Notes: generated from the sequence alone by a model not told the origin. 64,000 nucleotides of DNA from Nibribacter koreensis (GCF_039541795.1 NZ_BAABGX010000003.1:62001-126000), one strand, 5' to 3'; positions 8,710 through 18,095 are shown, numbered from the stretch's first letter. Program-made: numbers and translations.

Positions 8710-9426
8710 TTACAAACTCATCAAATCCTTAAACACCTGTGTCTGTCTCCTAGATACTTCCACTTCCTCACCGCCCCTGAGTTGGATCTTGATGCTTCCT
8801 CTGAACCACGGGTTAATTTGCTCAATGTAGTTCACGTTGATAATCTGCTGGCGGTTGGCTCTAAAGAACACCTTGGGATCCAGGCGGCTTTCCAGGTAGT
8901 TCAGGGTCTTGAGAATGCAGGGGCGTTCGTTGTCAAAGGAGAGCAGGGCGTAATTGCCATTGGACTCAATGAGGCGCACTTGCTTTAAGGCCACAAACCA
9001 GCAGCGCTCGCCGTCTTTCACAAACACGCGGTCGTCTTCACTCAGTTGAGCAGGGGCCACGGCAGGTTTGGCGGATACTTGTTTAGCCAGGGCTTTCTCT
9101 ACGGCTTGGCGTAGGCGGTTCTCCTCAATGGGTTTCATGAGGTAGTCCAGGGCGTTGCGCTCAAAGGCTTGCAGGGCGTACTGGTCATAGGCCGTGGTGA
9201 AGATGACCTGCGGTATGAGCTCTAGTGCCTCTAACAACTCGAAGCCGTTTTTCTGGGGCAGATGGATGTCCAGAAACAGCAAATCCGGCCGAAGTTCTTC
9301 TACTAAGGCAATGCCGTCTTCGGCGTTCTCGGCTTCGCCTACCAGTTCCAATTCTGGAAATTTGGTGAGCAGGTGCTTCAGCTCCAGGCGCGCCAGCCGT
9401 GAGTCTTCAACTATGCAGATTCTCAT
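8710..9426 (-). CDS. LytTR-family response regulator
   Basis: Cytoplasmic DNA-binding response regulator. Residues 1-115 form a receiver domain with acidic residues E7 and D8 and the phosphoacceptor D53 in LFLDIHLPQKNG; residues 135-238 form a LytTR DNA-binding domain (FVKDGERCWFV, FFRANRQQIINVNYIEQI, VEVSRRQ). The start overlaps the end of the upstream histidine kinase gene by 20 bases, so the pair is co-translated and almost certainly cognate. Target genes cannot be deduced; LytTR regulators bind direct repeats near promoters. Length 238 residues is normal. Confidence 0.93.
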   Translation of the reverse strand: MRICIVEDSRLARLELKHLLTKFPELELVGEAENAEDGIALVEELRPDLLFLDIHLPQKNGFELLEALELIPQVIFTTAYDQYALQAFERNALDYLMKPIEENRLRQAVEKALAKQVSAKPAVAPAQLSEDDRVFVKDGERCWFVALKQVRLIESNGNYALLSFDNERPCILKTLNYLESRLDPKVFFRANRQQIINVNYIEQINPWFRGSIKIQLRGGEEVEVSRRQTQVFKDLMSL

Positions 9427-10465
9427 ACTTTTTAAAAGGAAGCGTGAGCGTGGCGGTCACGCTGGTGTCTGTGGTTTGATGTAAATTGAAAGTGCCGGGC
9501 TGGTCCAGCGAATGAGCGACGCGCTCCAGCAATCGCTGAATGCCGATGCCAGCAGGGGCAGACGAGGCGCCCAATCTACCGGTGTTCTCTACTTGTACCT
9601 GTAAATAGCCGTTCTGACGGTGCAAAGAAAGCACAATTTGACCTCCTTTAGCCTGCGTCCCGATGCCGTGTTTGATGGCGTTCTCTACCAACAACTGAAT
9701 GCCCAAAGGCGGAATGGAAGCTAATTTTAAGTCTTCCGGGACTTCAGAAGAGAACGCCAGCTTGTCCTCGAAATGGATTTTCTCCAGCGCCACGTAATGG
9801 TCCAGAAACTCCAGCTCTTCGGCCACGCTCACCAGGTTGTTGCGGTTGTAGCCAATCACGTAGCGCATCATGGCCGACAGGCGGGTTATCATCTCGCGGG
9901 CCTTGGAAGGGTCTTCCAGCACCAGGGACCGGATGTTGTTAAGGCTGTTGAACAGAAAGTGAGGGTTTAGTTGCGAACGGATGGCTTCCAGTTCAGCCTC
10001 TTTCAAAGACAGTTGTAGTTTAAGCGTTTCTACTTCCTTGGCTTTCCAGCGCTTGATTGCCTGGAACGCAAAATAGAAAGAAGACCACGCAGACAGCACT
10101 ACAATCCCGTTGACGGAATACAACAACAGAATCGGGAATTCCATCTGCTTCCAGGTATACATCCCGCTAACCACCATTTGGCTGTAGGTAAGCAATTGGA
10201 CCAGAACAGAGCAAACGGCATTATAGAGCAGGATTAAAGCGGCTAGCTTGGCAATGGAGAATTTCTGCCATTGGTATTTCTTAGATAGATAACGTTGCAA
10301 GTGTGTCACCACCAGAAACAGGAAAGCACCAGTGAGCTGGATGCCATACATGGTGGCCGAACCTTTGAAGAAATTATAACTAATGAACAGACCCAGGAAA
10401 AAGTAAAGGGTCCAGCCAGTTACCTGACAGACCCAATACCATTTATGTTGACGTGTGTTAGACAT
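9407..10465 (-). CDS. LytS-like sensor histidine kinase
   Basis: Membrane sensor kinase of the His_kinase (PF06580) family. The first ~135 residues hold four hydrophobic helices; a short coiled coil leads to the phosphoacceptor H169 in QLNPHFLFNSLNNI, and the ATP-binding N box is LLVENAIKHGIG near residue 275. The GHKL G boxes are weak, as is usual in this family. It overlaps the LytTR regulator gene by 20 bases, forming a two-component system. No extracytoplasmic sensing domain is present, so the signal is probably sensed in the membrane. Confidence 0.93.
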   Translation of the reverse strand: MSNTRQHKWYWVCQVTGWTLYFFLGLFISYNFFKGSATMYGIQLTGAFLFLVVTHLQRYLSKKYQWQKFSIAKLAALILLYNAVCSVLVQLLTYSQMVVSGMYTWKQMEFPILLLYSVNGIVVLSAWSSFYFAFQAIKRWKAKEVETLKLQLSLKEAELEAIRSQLNPHFLFNSLNNIRSLVLEDPSKAREMITRLSAMMRYVIGYNRNNLVSVAEELEFLDHYVALEKIHFEDKLAFSSEVPEDLKLASIPPLGIQLLVENAIKHGIGTQAKGGQIVLSLHRQNGYLQVQVENTGRLGASSAPAGIGIQRLLERVAHSLDQPGTFNLHQTTDTSVTATLTLPFKKYENLHS

Positions 10466-10480
10466 GAACCGTGCGGTTAC

Positions 10481-11347
10481 TTATTTCTTCAAGAAGGCAT
10501 CCATTTGTGCAAACAACCAGGCAGGCTCATCATACATGATGAAGTGGCGGGCAGTGTCTGCTATCTTAACTTCGGCGGAAGGCAAGTTAGCAAATTGTGT
10601 CTTATACATGTTGGTGGTTAACTCCTTGGTCACGCCGTACCCTTTGTACCCATACCAGGCGCCTAGTACCAGCACCGGCGATTTGATGGTGGCGATGTCT
10701 TTGCGCAAGTCGGTGGTGTACATTTCATACATGGCCTGTCCGGTGGTTTTATAGTCAGACTTTCTGCCCCAGTCAATCACTTTTTGGATGTGCACCGAGT
10801 CGGTGGCCATGGTCACGCCGTAGCTGGCCTCCTGTTGTTTCTGCATTTCGGGGCTCATCTTAGCCATGGAGTTCTTCATCTGATCGGCCATGGGTTTGAT
10901 GCTTTCCACGGTGGCGCCTGGGTTTTGGGCGGCGCCAATGTAGGGCAGTCCGTCTACCACTACCACTTTCCCAAACAGGTCAGGCGCTTTTACGCTCAGT
11001 GCGAGGGTCATGTACCCACCTAAGCTATGCCCTACCAACACTGGTTTCTTGAGCTTGTTCTCCTGCACGTAGGTGATAATCTCGTCGCGCACGGTGTTCA
11101 GGAAGTGGTCTGTTTGGATAGCCGGCTGTCCCGCAAAACCGGGTAAGGTCAGTACGTAGCAGGTGTAGCTTTTTTGGTAGTGCTTGACGGTCTCGTCCCA
11201 TACCTCACCATCAGAGTTCAAGCCGGGAATTAGAATCATAGCCGGTCCCTTGCCGGTTTTCACTACTTTGAAGGATGGGGCCTTGGCCTGCGCGGTGAGG
11301 GTGATGAACAACAACAGCGCGAGGAGAGAGGTTAGTTTTGCTTTCAT
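10481..11347 (-). CDS. Secreted alpha/beta hydrolase
   Basis: Serine hydrolase of the alpha/beta fold. A signal peptide is visible (MKAKLTSLLALLLFITLTAQA, cut near residue 21). The oxyanion region is ILIPGLNSDGEVW, the nucleophile elbow is GHSLGGY (near residue 107), and a late His lies in DTARHFIMYDEP. Substrate unknown; annotations of relatives range from esterase to haloperoxidase-like. It is 15 bases upstream of the histidine kinase on the same strand, so the three genes may form one transcript, suggesting the hydrolase is regulated with or by the two-component pair. Confidence 0.85.
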   Translation of the reverse strand: MKAKLTSLLALLLFITLTAQAKAPSFKVVKTGKGPAMILIPGLNSDGEVWDETVKHYQKSYTCYVLTLPGFAGQPAIQTDHFLNTVRDEIITYVQENKLKKPVLVGHSLGGYMTLALSVKAPDLFGKVVVVDGLPYIGAAQNPGATVESIKPMADQMKNSMAKMSPEMQKQQEASYGVTMATDSVHIQKVIDWGRKSDYKTTGQAMYEMYTTDLRKDIATIKSPVLVLGAWYGYKGYGVTKELTTNMYKTQFANLPSAEVKIADTARHFIMYDEPAWLFAQMDAFLKK

Positions 11348-11488
11348 GGTTTCTTATGGGTTAGAATTTTTAAGTGCGATTGCTTGATACAAATATGGGA
11401 GAAGTGTTCACGCTGGGGAAGGGAAAAATGATGAGCGGTTGTTGGGTGGGGTGAATGGCAGAGTATATAGTTTTTTGGTAGGTGATGT

Positions 11489-11526
11489 CGTTTTTGGCGT
11501 GTTTTCTGGGAATTAGGCTGAAAATG
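11489..11526. repeat. Dispersed palindrome, copy 4
   Basis: Degenerate copy (CGTTTTTGGCGTGTTTTC ... GGCTGAAAATGG). It lies between the hydrolase start and structured repeat copy A. Confidence 0.65.
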
Positions 11527-11584
11527 GCAATTGGTCATTATAGCTTAACCGAAGAATTTAAGGGGATTTGCTTTAGTGGACGAT

Positions 11585-12037
11585 GGTGCACGCCGTTGGC
11601 TGTTTCCTTGGTAATGCCGTCTGTTCCGGTGCGAAGTCACAGCCTTGTTGCATTTTGTCCGCTAAGCGCTCACGGCCGCGGGGCCTCGTCTTGGCCCTTC
11701 GCAATGCTGTTGTACTCTGGGCCTTTGGCCCCGCCCTGGCGGGCGACGAAACAACAGAGGCGCTCAGGACCAAGACTGGTTTCGGTTCCGGTCCTGTAAG
11801 GGTTTATTGGTGGCCTAAGTGGTTGTAGGTAAAGTCCGTCCCTGTCGCTGCAGAGGCATTCGTGCTGCGCACGGTCTGTTTGATCTTGGTTCACGTGGGC
11901 ATGGTGCAAGTCTTCGACTTGGCCCCATGACGGGGGCAGTTTTCAACTGCCCTGAAGCGCTGGCTTCAACCGGCGCGTTGGTCCCCCTTTGAAGTCGAAG
12001 ATCCCGGACTTGTTCCGGGAGGAGTAGGGGGAGGACA
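11585..12037 (-). repeat. Structured repeat, copy A
   Basis: About 450 bases without a credible gene that match 53820-54283 in inverted orientation over their whole length with roughly four in five bases identical by eye. The unit is a chain of short hairpins: CCCGGACTTGTTCCGGG, GCAGTTTTCAACTGC, CAAGTCTTCGACTTG, GTGCTGCGCAC, GACTGG/CCGGTC and GGGCCTTTGGCCC. Open frames across it are shared by both copies in several frames at once, which is what nucleotide conservation alone produces. The minus strand is chosen to match copy B on +. Confidence 0.85.
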
Positions 12038-12100
12038 GGAGCTCTTTCAGACTCACGACTCGCGACTCATGACTAAACAAGTAGCGTCTTGGCCAAGAAC

Positions 12101-12138
12101 CGTTTTTAGCCTCTTTTTACAAAAACAGGCTAAAAACG
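12101..12138. repeat. Dispersed palindrome, copy 5
   Basis: Copy CGTTTTTAGCCTCTTTTT ... ACAGGCTAAAAACG, fused directly to the aspS terminator. Confidence 0.85.
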
Positions 12139-12175
12139 AAAAGCCCTGCGAAAAAGGATTCCGCAGGGCTTTTTA
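12139..12175 (-). terminator. Bidirectional terminator after aspS
   Basis: AAAAGCCCTGCG / CGCAGGGCTTTTT stem, 28 bases beyond the aspS stop on the minus strand. Confidence 0.9.
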
Positions 12176-12202
12176 TAACAATCAACAATTAGCAATCAAC
12201 AA

Positions 12203-13957
12203 TTAACCCTTCAACTTCACGTCAATCTGCAACTCATCCAACTGCGCTTGCGCGATAGGTGATGGGGCGTCAATCATCACGTCACGGCCGGAGTTGTTCT
12301 TAGGGAAGGCGATGAAGTCACGGATAGAGTCTGCACCACCGAACAAAGAACAAAGACGGTCAAACCCGAAAGCGATGCCACCGTGTGGAGGCGCTCCATA
12401 TTCAAAGGCATCCAGCAAGAACCCGAACTGGGCCTGTGCTTCCTCTGGCGTGAAGCCTAGCAGGTTGAACATGCGTGACTGCACCGCGCGGTCATGGATA
12501 CGGATAGAACCTCCGCCTACTTCTACACCATTAATCACCATGTCATAGGCGTTGGCGCGCACGGCGCCCGGGTTGGTGTCAATCAGGTCCATGTCCTCTG
12601 GTTTGGGCGAAGTGAACGGGTGGTGCATGGCGTGGTAGCGGTTGCTTTCCTCGTCCCACTCCAGGAGAGGGAAGTCCAGGACCCACAGCGTAGAGAACGT
12701 GTCTTTGTCGCGCATGCCCAAACGGGTGCCCATCTCCAGACGCAGTTCATTCAACGCTTTTCTGGTTTTATCAGCACCGCCGGCCAGGACTAACAGCAAG
12801 TCGCCGGGCTGGGCGTTGAAGGCTTGCGCCCATAGTTGCAGGTCTTCTGGCGAGTAGAATTTGTCCACGCTTGATTTCACGCTTCCGTCTTCCTGCACGC
12901 GGGCGTATACCAAACCGGTGGCACCTACTTGGGGGCGCTTCACGAAGTCTGTGAGCTCATCCAGTTGCTTGCGGGTGAAATGGGCGCTGCCAGAGGCGTT
13001 GATACCCACCACCAGCTCGGCATCGTCAAATACCTTAAAGCCTTTGTTCTTTACCACGTCATTCAGCTCCACAAACTGCATCCCAAAACGGGTGTCTGGC
13101 TTGTCTGAACCATACAGGCGCATCGCATCGGCGTAGGTCATTCTAGGGAAGTCTGGCAGTTCAATGCCTTTCACGGCTCTGAATAATTGCTTCACCAAAC
13201 CTTCAAAGGTGTTCAGGATGTCTTCCTGCGTCACGAAGGACATTTCGCAGTCAATCTGGGTGAATTCGGGCTGGCGGTCAGCACGAAGGTCTTCGTCTCT
13301 AAAGCACTTCACAATCTGGAAGTACTTGTCAAAGCCTGACACCATCAACAACTGCTTAAAGGTCTGCGGGGACTGGGGCAAGGCGTAGAACTCACCAGGG
13401 TTCATGCGGCTAGGCACTACAAAGTCACGAGCGCCTTCCGGGGTAGACTTTATCAACACCGGCGTCTCCACTTCAATAAAGCCTTGTCCGTCTAAATAGG
13501 CGCGCGTCTGCTGGCCAATGCGGTGGCGCAGTTCCAGGCTTTTGCGCACCGGTGAGCGGCGCAGGTCCAGGTAGCGGTACTTCATGCGCAGGTCATCGCC
13601 GCCGTCGGTCTCGTCCTCAATAAGGAAAGGAGGGAGTTTGGCAGGGTTTAGAATTTCAAGGTCCATTACCTTAATCTCTACATCGCCGGTGGCAATCTTA
13701 TCGTTTTTAGACACGCGCTCAATCACGGTGCCAGTGGCTTTGATCACAAACTCGCGGCCCAGGGTACGCGCCAGGGTAAGGGCTTCTGGAGAAGAAACGC
13801 CTTCCTCTAGCATCAATTGCGTGATGCCGTAGCGGTCGCGCAGGTCCACCCACAGCATGCCGCCTTTGTCACGTGATTTCTGTACCCAACCGGTCAGGGT
13901 TACTTCCTGGCCAACATGTTCAAGGCGCAATTCGCCGCAGGTGTGTGAACGAAGCAT
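12203..13957 (-). CDS. aspS: Aspartyl-tRNA synthetase
   Basis: Class II aminoacyl-tRNA synthetase charging tRNA-Asp. The N-terminal OB-fold anticodon domain begins MLRSHTCGELRLEHVGQEV; motif 2 is FRDEDLRADRQPEFTQIDCE; the bacterial GAD insertion lies around residues 280-410; motif 3 is GGIAFGFDRLCSLFGG near the C-terminus. The start at 13957 (584 residues) is preferred over an ATG at 13996 because homologues begin at MLR and because the predicted -7 promoter element covers 13994-14001. A purine-rich AAAGAGAG precedes the chosen ATG. Confidence 0.96.
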   Translation of the reverse strand: MLRSHTCGELRLEHVGQEVTLTGWVQKSRDKGGMLWVDLRDRYGITQLMLEEGVSSPEALTLARTLGREFVIKATGTVIERVSKNDKIATGDVEIKVMDLEILNPAKLPPFLIEDETDGGDDLRMKYRYLDLRRSPVRKSLELRHRIGQQTRAYLDGQGFIEVETPVLIKSTPEGARDFVVPSRMNPGEFYALPQSPQTFKQLLMVSGFDKYFQIVKCFRDEDLRADRQPEFTQIDCEMSFVTQEDILNTFEGLVKQLFRAVKGIELPDFPRMTYADAMRLYGSDKPDTRFGMQFVELNDVVKNKGFKVFDDAELVVGINASGSAHFTRKQLDELTDFVKRPQVGATGLVYARVQEDGSVKSSVDKFYSPEDLQLWAQAFNAQPGDLLLVLAGGADKTRKALNELRLEMGTRLGMRDKDTFSTLWVLDFPLLEWDEESNRYHAMHHPFTSPKPEDMDLIDTNPGAVRANAYDMVINGVEVGGGSIRIHDRAVQSRMFNLLGFTPEEAQAQFGFLLDAFEYGAPPHGGIAFGFDRLCSLFGGADSIRDFIAFPKNNSGRDVMIDAPSPIAQAQLDELQIDVKLKG

Positions 13958-13993
13958 GGTATCTCTCTTTCTATAAGTCGCAAAAACAAAGGG

Positions 13994-14001
13994 CAAAGGT
14001 A
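13994..14001 (-). promoter_or_regulatory. -7 element of the aspS promoter
   Basis: Read on the minus strand the sequence is TACCTTTG, an exact match to the Bacteroidota TAnnTTTG consensus, 36 bases before the chosen aspS ATG. Confidence 0.7.
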
Positions 14002-14028
14002 CACAATCTCCTTTGTTCTGCCGAAGGC

Positions 14029-14066
14029 CGTTTTTGGGGTATTTTCTGGAAAGGAGGCCAAAAATG
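14029..14066. repeat. Dispersed palindrome, copy 6
   Basis: Degenerate copy (CGTTTTTGGGGTATTTTC ... GGCCAAAAATG) between the divergent aspS and receptor genes, just upstream of the aspS promoter. One of the few copies at 5' ends. Confidence 0.7.
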
Positions 14067-14319
14067 TAAAAACTTTTTTAGCGTCTACCAGCCGTGCGCA
14101 ACCGTCCAAGTGCTGTTCGGTTATGGGTGGAAAGTGTCCGGTTTTATACACTTATTGGTGTGGGGTGTTTTGTAACTAACTGTAGTTCAATTACTTGTTA
14201 TTTTGGCATAACCCTTGCCAAGGTGGTGAAACTGAACGGCTTAACTCCATAACAGACAGTTGCCCTTCAGTAGAGCTTCACCTAATCACCAGTATTTATT
14301 GATTACAAGTACACATACA

Positions 14320-16797
14320 ATGAAACACAAAGACAAACTATTCACGCTTCTCTTCCTCCTTTTGGTAAGTTGGGCGCCGGCTTGGGCCCAGGACGCCAAC
14401 CGCTTTGAGCTGAAAGGCAAGCTAACAGGTACCAAGGCAGAGCCCTTGCTGGCCGGCAACATTCAATTAGTGAAAGACCCGTCTATGACTTTGGTGAAAG
14501 TAGAGGTCTCCGCTGAGGACGGCTCCTTCACCTTCAGCAACCTGCCGGCGGGCGATTATAAGCTCATGGCCACGCACTATGACTACGCTACGTATCAGTC
14601 TAATACTATTCAACTGCGCCAAAATATGAACCTGGGCGATTTGGTGATGCCAGAACGCGCGGTGGCCTTGAAGGAGATTAAGATTGAGCAACAGAAGCCT
14701 TTGGTGGAACAACACTTTGATAAGACGGTGCTCAACGTGGAGAACAGCATTGCCGCCACCGGTAGCACCGTGCTGGAAGTGCTGGAGAAAGCGCCCGGCG
14801 TGAACATTGACCAGAACGACAACATAAGCATGCGTGGCAAAACCGGCGTGATTGTGATGGTAGACGGCAAGCCGGTACCTATGTCTGGTGCCGAGCTGGC
14901 CAACATGCTACGGGGTATGGGGGCCAACACCGTGGCCAAGATTGATTTGATCACCAACCCTTCGGCTAAGTATGACGCGGCAGGTAATGCGGGAATCATT
15001 GACATTAGGCTGAAGAAGGACAACCGGGTGGGTACCAACGGGACGCTTTCCTCTTCGGCAGGCATGGGTATGTTCCCGAAGGCCAACCAAGGCTTGCAGT
15101 TAAACCACCGCAACAGAAACGTGAACGTCTTTGGCTCTTACAACTATGTGCACCGCAATGACATCAACAAGCTTGATCTATACCGTGAGTTCTTTACGGT
15201 CGTTGAGTCAGATACTGAAGGACCTAAGTCGGGAGAGCTTACCAATGTCTATGACCAGAAAAACGTGTTCGGGCACATCATCAACGGGCACAACGGCAGA
15301 GTAGGTTTGGATTATAATCTTTCGCCTAAGACCATTGTAGGCATTGTTGGAAGTGGGGCGTTTACAGACATTAACCGCACGGTCAACAACACCGCCGATG
15401 TCCTGAATGCCAGCCGTCAGTACGTGAGCGGATTTAACACCACCGGTTTTACCGAAACCAACCGGAACAACCAGGCGCTTAACCTTAACCTGAAGCATAC
15501 CATTGACACCACAGGCCGTGAGATTTCTGCCGACGTTGATTATGCCTCCTTCCAGACCCGTGACCTTCAAAACATCAACATCGCGTTTATAAACAATCCT
15601 CGCCCAACCCCTGATTCTACCTTGTTCGGTGATTTGGACGGCGGACTGGATATTTATTCAGCCAAAGTAGACTATGCACAGCCGTTGCCTTCGGTAAAAG
15701 CTAACTTAGAACTAGGGTTAAAAAGCAGTTTGGTGAAGGCAGATAACAACCTGCAGTTCTTTGACCGATCAGAAGGCAGAAATGATTACCTGGCAGGCAC
15801 CAGCAATCATTTTCTGTATTCAGAGAACATCAACGCCGCATACGTAAACGTGAACAAGAAGTGGGCTAAACTGAGTTTGCAACTAGGGCTCAGAGTGGAG
15901 AATACCCAAGCTGAAGGGGAGCAGTTGATTACCAATGATACCTTTGACCGAAACTATACCCAACTTTTCCCGAGCGCCTTTGTAGGTTATACGGTTAGTG
16001 AGAAGCATGATGTGGGCCTTTCCTTAAGCAGACGCATTGACCGGCCTACCTATAACCAGCTCAATCCATTCAGATTCCTTCTGGACCATACTACCTATTC
16101 ACAGGGGAATCCGGCGCTCAAGCCACAGCTCACGTACTCCTTTGAGTTCACGCATACCTTGTTGCAGAAGTTTGTGACCAAACTCAGCTACAGCCGCACC
16201 AAAGACGTAATCGTGAGCGTGCTTTCCCCAACAGATGAGTTAACTGGTGACGGAAGACCCGTGGTGAGGCAACAGGACCTGAACCTGGCCCAACTGGATT
16301 ACTACGGCGTGACCATGTCTGTGCCAATCACTGTTGCTCGTTGGTTTACCAGTACCAATAACCTGGAGATGTACTACGGCTTGTACCAAGGCAATCTGGC
16401 CAACACCAACCTGCGCAACGGACGTCCTACGTTCAACCTCAACTCCAACAACTCGTTCCTGTTGCCTAAAGACTGGTCAGCCGAAGTGATAGGTGTTTAT
16501 CGGGCCCGTGAGATTTATGGTTTCTTAGACGTAGAGCCGGTAAGATTCCTGTCTGTGGGCGTGCAAAAGCAGTTCTTGGAAAAGAAAGCCAGTCTTAAGT
16601 TAAATGTATCTGACGTGTTCTATTCTAATAAGACCCGCGCCACTACTGAGCTTACCTCTTACGCAGAGCGCTTCTATCAGCGCAGAGACACCCGCGTGGC
16701 CACGTTGAGCTTTACCTACAGATTTGGTAAGAGCCAGGTGGCCCCATCGCGCAGACGCACCGGCGGCGCCGAAGAAGAGAAACGCCGCGCCGGATAA
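14320..16797 (+). CDS. Outer-membrane beta-barrel receptor (TonB-dependent receptor-like)
   Basis: Outer-membrane protein of 825 residues. The start at 14320 gives a clean signal peptide (MKHKDKLFTLLFLLLVSWAP, cleaved after AWAQ); an ATG 60 bases upstream would spoil it. Residues ~25-115 form a carboxypeptidase-like beta-sandwich domain, followed by a plug-like region (TVLEVLEKAPGVNIDQNDN, GVIVMVDGKPVPMSG, KIDLITNPSAKYDAAGNAG) and a long C-terminal barrel matching the outer membrane beta-barrel family PF14905. It ends in a basic tail rather than an aromatic barrel residue. Substrate unknown. No SusD partner is next to it. Confidence 0.88.
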   Translation: MKHKDKLFTLLFLLLVSWAPAWAQDANRFELKGKLTGTKAEPLLAGNIQLVKDPSMTLVKVEVSAEDGSFTFSNLPAGDYKLMATHYDYATYQSNTIQLRQNMNLGDLVMPERAVALKEIKIEQQKPLVEQHFDKTVLNVENSIAATGSTVLEVLEKAPGVNIDQNDNISMRGKTGVIVMVDGKPVPMSGAELANMLRGMGANTVAKIDLITNPSAKYDAAGNAGIIDIRLKKDNRVGTNGTLSSSAGMGMFPKANQGLQLNHRNRNVNVFGSYNYVHRNDINKLDLYREFFTVVESDTEGPKSGELTNVYDQKNVFGHIINGHNGRVGLDYNLSPKTIVGIVGSGAFTDINRTVNNTADVLNASRQYVSGFNTTGFTETNRNNQALNLNLKHTIDTTGREISADVDYASFQTRDLQNINIAFINNPRPTPDSTLFGDLDGGLDIYSAKVDYAQPLPSVKANLELGLKSSLVKADNNLQFFDRSEGRNDYLAGTSNHFLYSENINAAYVNVNKKWAKLSLQLGLRVENTQAEGEQLITNDTFDRNYTQLFPSAFVGYTVSEKHDVGLSLSRRIDRPTYNQLNPFRFLLDHTTYSQGNPALKPQLTYSFEFTHTLLQKFVTKLSYSRTKDVIVSVLSPTDELTGDGRPVVRQQDLNLAQLDYYGVTMSVPITVARWFTSTNNLEMYYGLYQGNLANTNLRNGRPTFNLNSNNSFLLPKDWSAEVIGVYRAREIYGFLDVEPVRFLSVGVQKQFLEKKASLKLNVSDVFYSNKTRATTELTSYAERFYQRRDTRVATLSFTYRFGKSQVAPSRRRTGGAEEEKRRAG

Positions 16798-16832
16798 GCC
16801 TAATAAAAAAACCAATAAGCATCCTGCTGTAT

Positions 16833-16884
16833 AGAAGGAGCCAACTAGGTGTAGTCAGCTACTCTGTTTGGCTCCTTCTTTTTT
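16833..16884 (+). terminator. Terminator after the receptor gene
   Basis: AGAAGGAGCCAA / TTGGCTCCTTCT stem with TTTTTT tail. Confidence 0.88.
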
Positions 16885-17254
16885 GTGCGCTAGTTAAGGG
16901 AAGGCTTTTTGGGAATCAATGGATAATACTAAAAGTTGAGGTGTAGGCTAGATTTTAATGCCAGCCAGGTATTGTGTATTTTTGTCATGCAGCTTTATTA
17001 CTATATAAGGAATGGTATATAGTAAATTAAATATATTTTTTAGGACTGTAATAGCTTTCTTTCACTAGTTTATTACATCCAAGTAAGAAGTTATTATAAT
17101 CTTATAGGAATATCTTTGAAGATTGCCTGAGGCGTGGTAACTAGCTTAAAATGTATAATAGCAAGAGTGTAGCCAATGTTATACTGGCCTTGTGACAGGC
17201 ATTTATATATAAGCACAAAACAGTTAAATACAGCATTTACTTAAAATATCAGCA
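16885..17254. other. AT-rich intergenic stretch without recognised feature
   Basis: 370 AT-rich bases with many TATA-like runs. No reading frame, hairpin or repeat family member is recognised; it presumably contains the promoter of the gene at 17255. Confidence 0.5.
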
Positions 17255-17914
17255 ATGTTTGGTTTATTATGGCATAAGTCTAAATCGGGAAAGTCTAAAA
17301 AACGATACGAGACGAGCTCTACTAAGGAAGAATATTTTGATAGAGTAAATTACCCCCGCACGGCTGTAAGTTTATTGAACATGGTCACTGATAATAAGTT
17401 GGTTGCAGAGAATTCTGACCTGGCTATTACCTTCAGAGGCGTGGAGTTTGGCACTACCTTGAAAGAGGCAAGACAGACCCTTGGTAAACCAGATTTACAT
17501 GCTCACCGTGACATGGAGGTAGAAGGACATGAGATCCTTTTTTACTCTTCTTCTATTGGCTCTGTACGCGTCACGCAGTGTCTTCATTTTAAGGATGACA
17601 GCTTCTTTTTGGGGCAGACCATCTTAAGAAGACCGTCCCAGGAACAATACAAGGCTTTCTTAGAGAAGGTGTTGGAGAAATATGACTTGATGCCTTCTAA
17701 AGGAGCCAGCGTATCTGACCTGGAAGCGCAGCTGCCGGTGTGTGATAACAACCGCAACCGCATTGAGTTTACACAGGCGTTTCACTTGACCATCAACTAC
17801 ATCTCTGGTGACCCACAGATAGCGGATGCGTTTGATGACGTGCGCACTCAGAAGCAACGCAAACGTTCATCTGCTAGAGCTTCTTTCAGGGAGCAGGTAG
17901 AGAACTTTATTTAG
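17255..17914 (+). CDS. Hypothetical protein, 219 residues
   Basis: I do not recognise this protein. It has no signal peptide or membrane helix, a very basic N-terminus (MFGLLWHKSKSGKSKKR) and a basic C-terminal segment (TQKQRKRSSARASFREQ), with a mixed alpha/beta middle (FRGVEFGTTLKEARQTLGKP, HEILFYSSS). The segment GVEFGTTLKEARQTLGKPD resembles small SmpA/BamE-like lead-ins where a Gly-x-T-xxE motif precedes a lipid- or protein-binding fold, but this is weak. It stands alone, with AT-rich sequence before and a terminator after. Confidence 0.75.
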   Translation: MFGLLWHKSKSGKSKKRYETSSTKEEYFDRVNYPRTAVSLLNMVTDNKLVAENSDLAITFRGVEFGTTLKEARQTLGKPDLHAHRDMEVEGHEILFYSSSIGSVRVTQCLHFKDDSFFLGQTILRRPSQEQYKAFLEKVLEKYDLMPSKGASVSDLEAQLPVCDNNRNRIEFTQAFHLTINYISGDPQIADAFDDVRTQKQRKRSSARASFREQVENFI

Positions 17915-17947
17915 TCTACAGTACCAATCCAAACTACACAAACAACT

Positions 17948-17977
17948 GCCCTTTCTCTTTAGAGGAAGGGCTTTTTT
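17948..17977 (+). terminator. Terminator
   Basis: GCCCTTTCTCTTTAGAGGAAGGGC hairpin followed by TTTTTT, 33 bases after the 17255 gene. Confidence 0.85.
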
Positions 17978-18056
17978 ATGGGCAATTACCAACCTTAGAT
18001 ATCAATGAATCCCGCCAGTTCTTTCCCTAAATGAAAACAGCCCAAGAACGGGGATC

Positions 18057-18094
18057 CGTTTTTGGGCTGTTTTCTAGAAATTAGGTTAAAAACG
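18057..18094. repeat. Dispersed palindrome, copy 7
   Basis: Copy CGTTTTTGGGCTGTTTTC ... AGGTTAAAAACG, ending one base before the pruA stop codon on the minus strand. Confidence 0.85.
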
Positions 18095-18095
18095 C

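Noticed and set aside
11573..11773. Minus-strand frame with MVLSASVVSSPARAGPK, mirrored at 54091-54300
   Set aside because: The same frame exists in both copies of the structured repeat, but two other frames are equally preserved, so nucleotide conservation explains it. Composition is Arg/Pro-rich and unlike a real protein.
13958..13996. Longer aspS N-terminus
   Set aside because: Not found in the family and overlapping the predicted -7 element.
16885..17254. Possible small RNA in the AT-rich gap
   Set aside because: No hairpin with a T tail or promoter consensus can be identified inside it.
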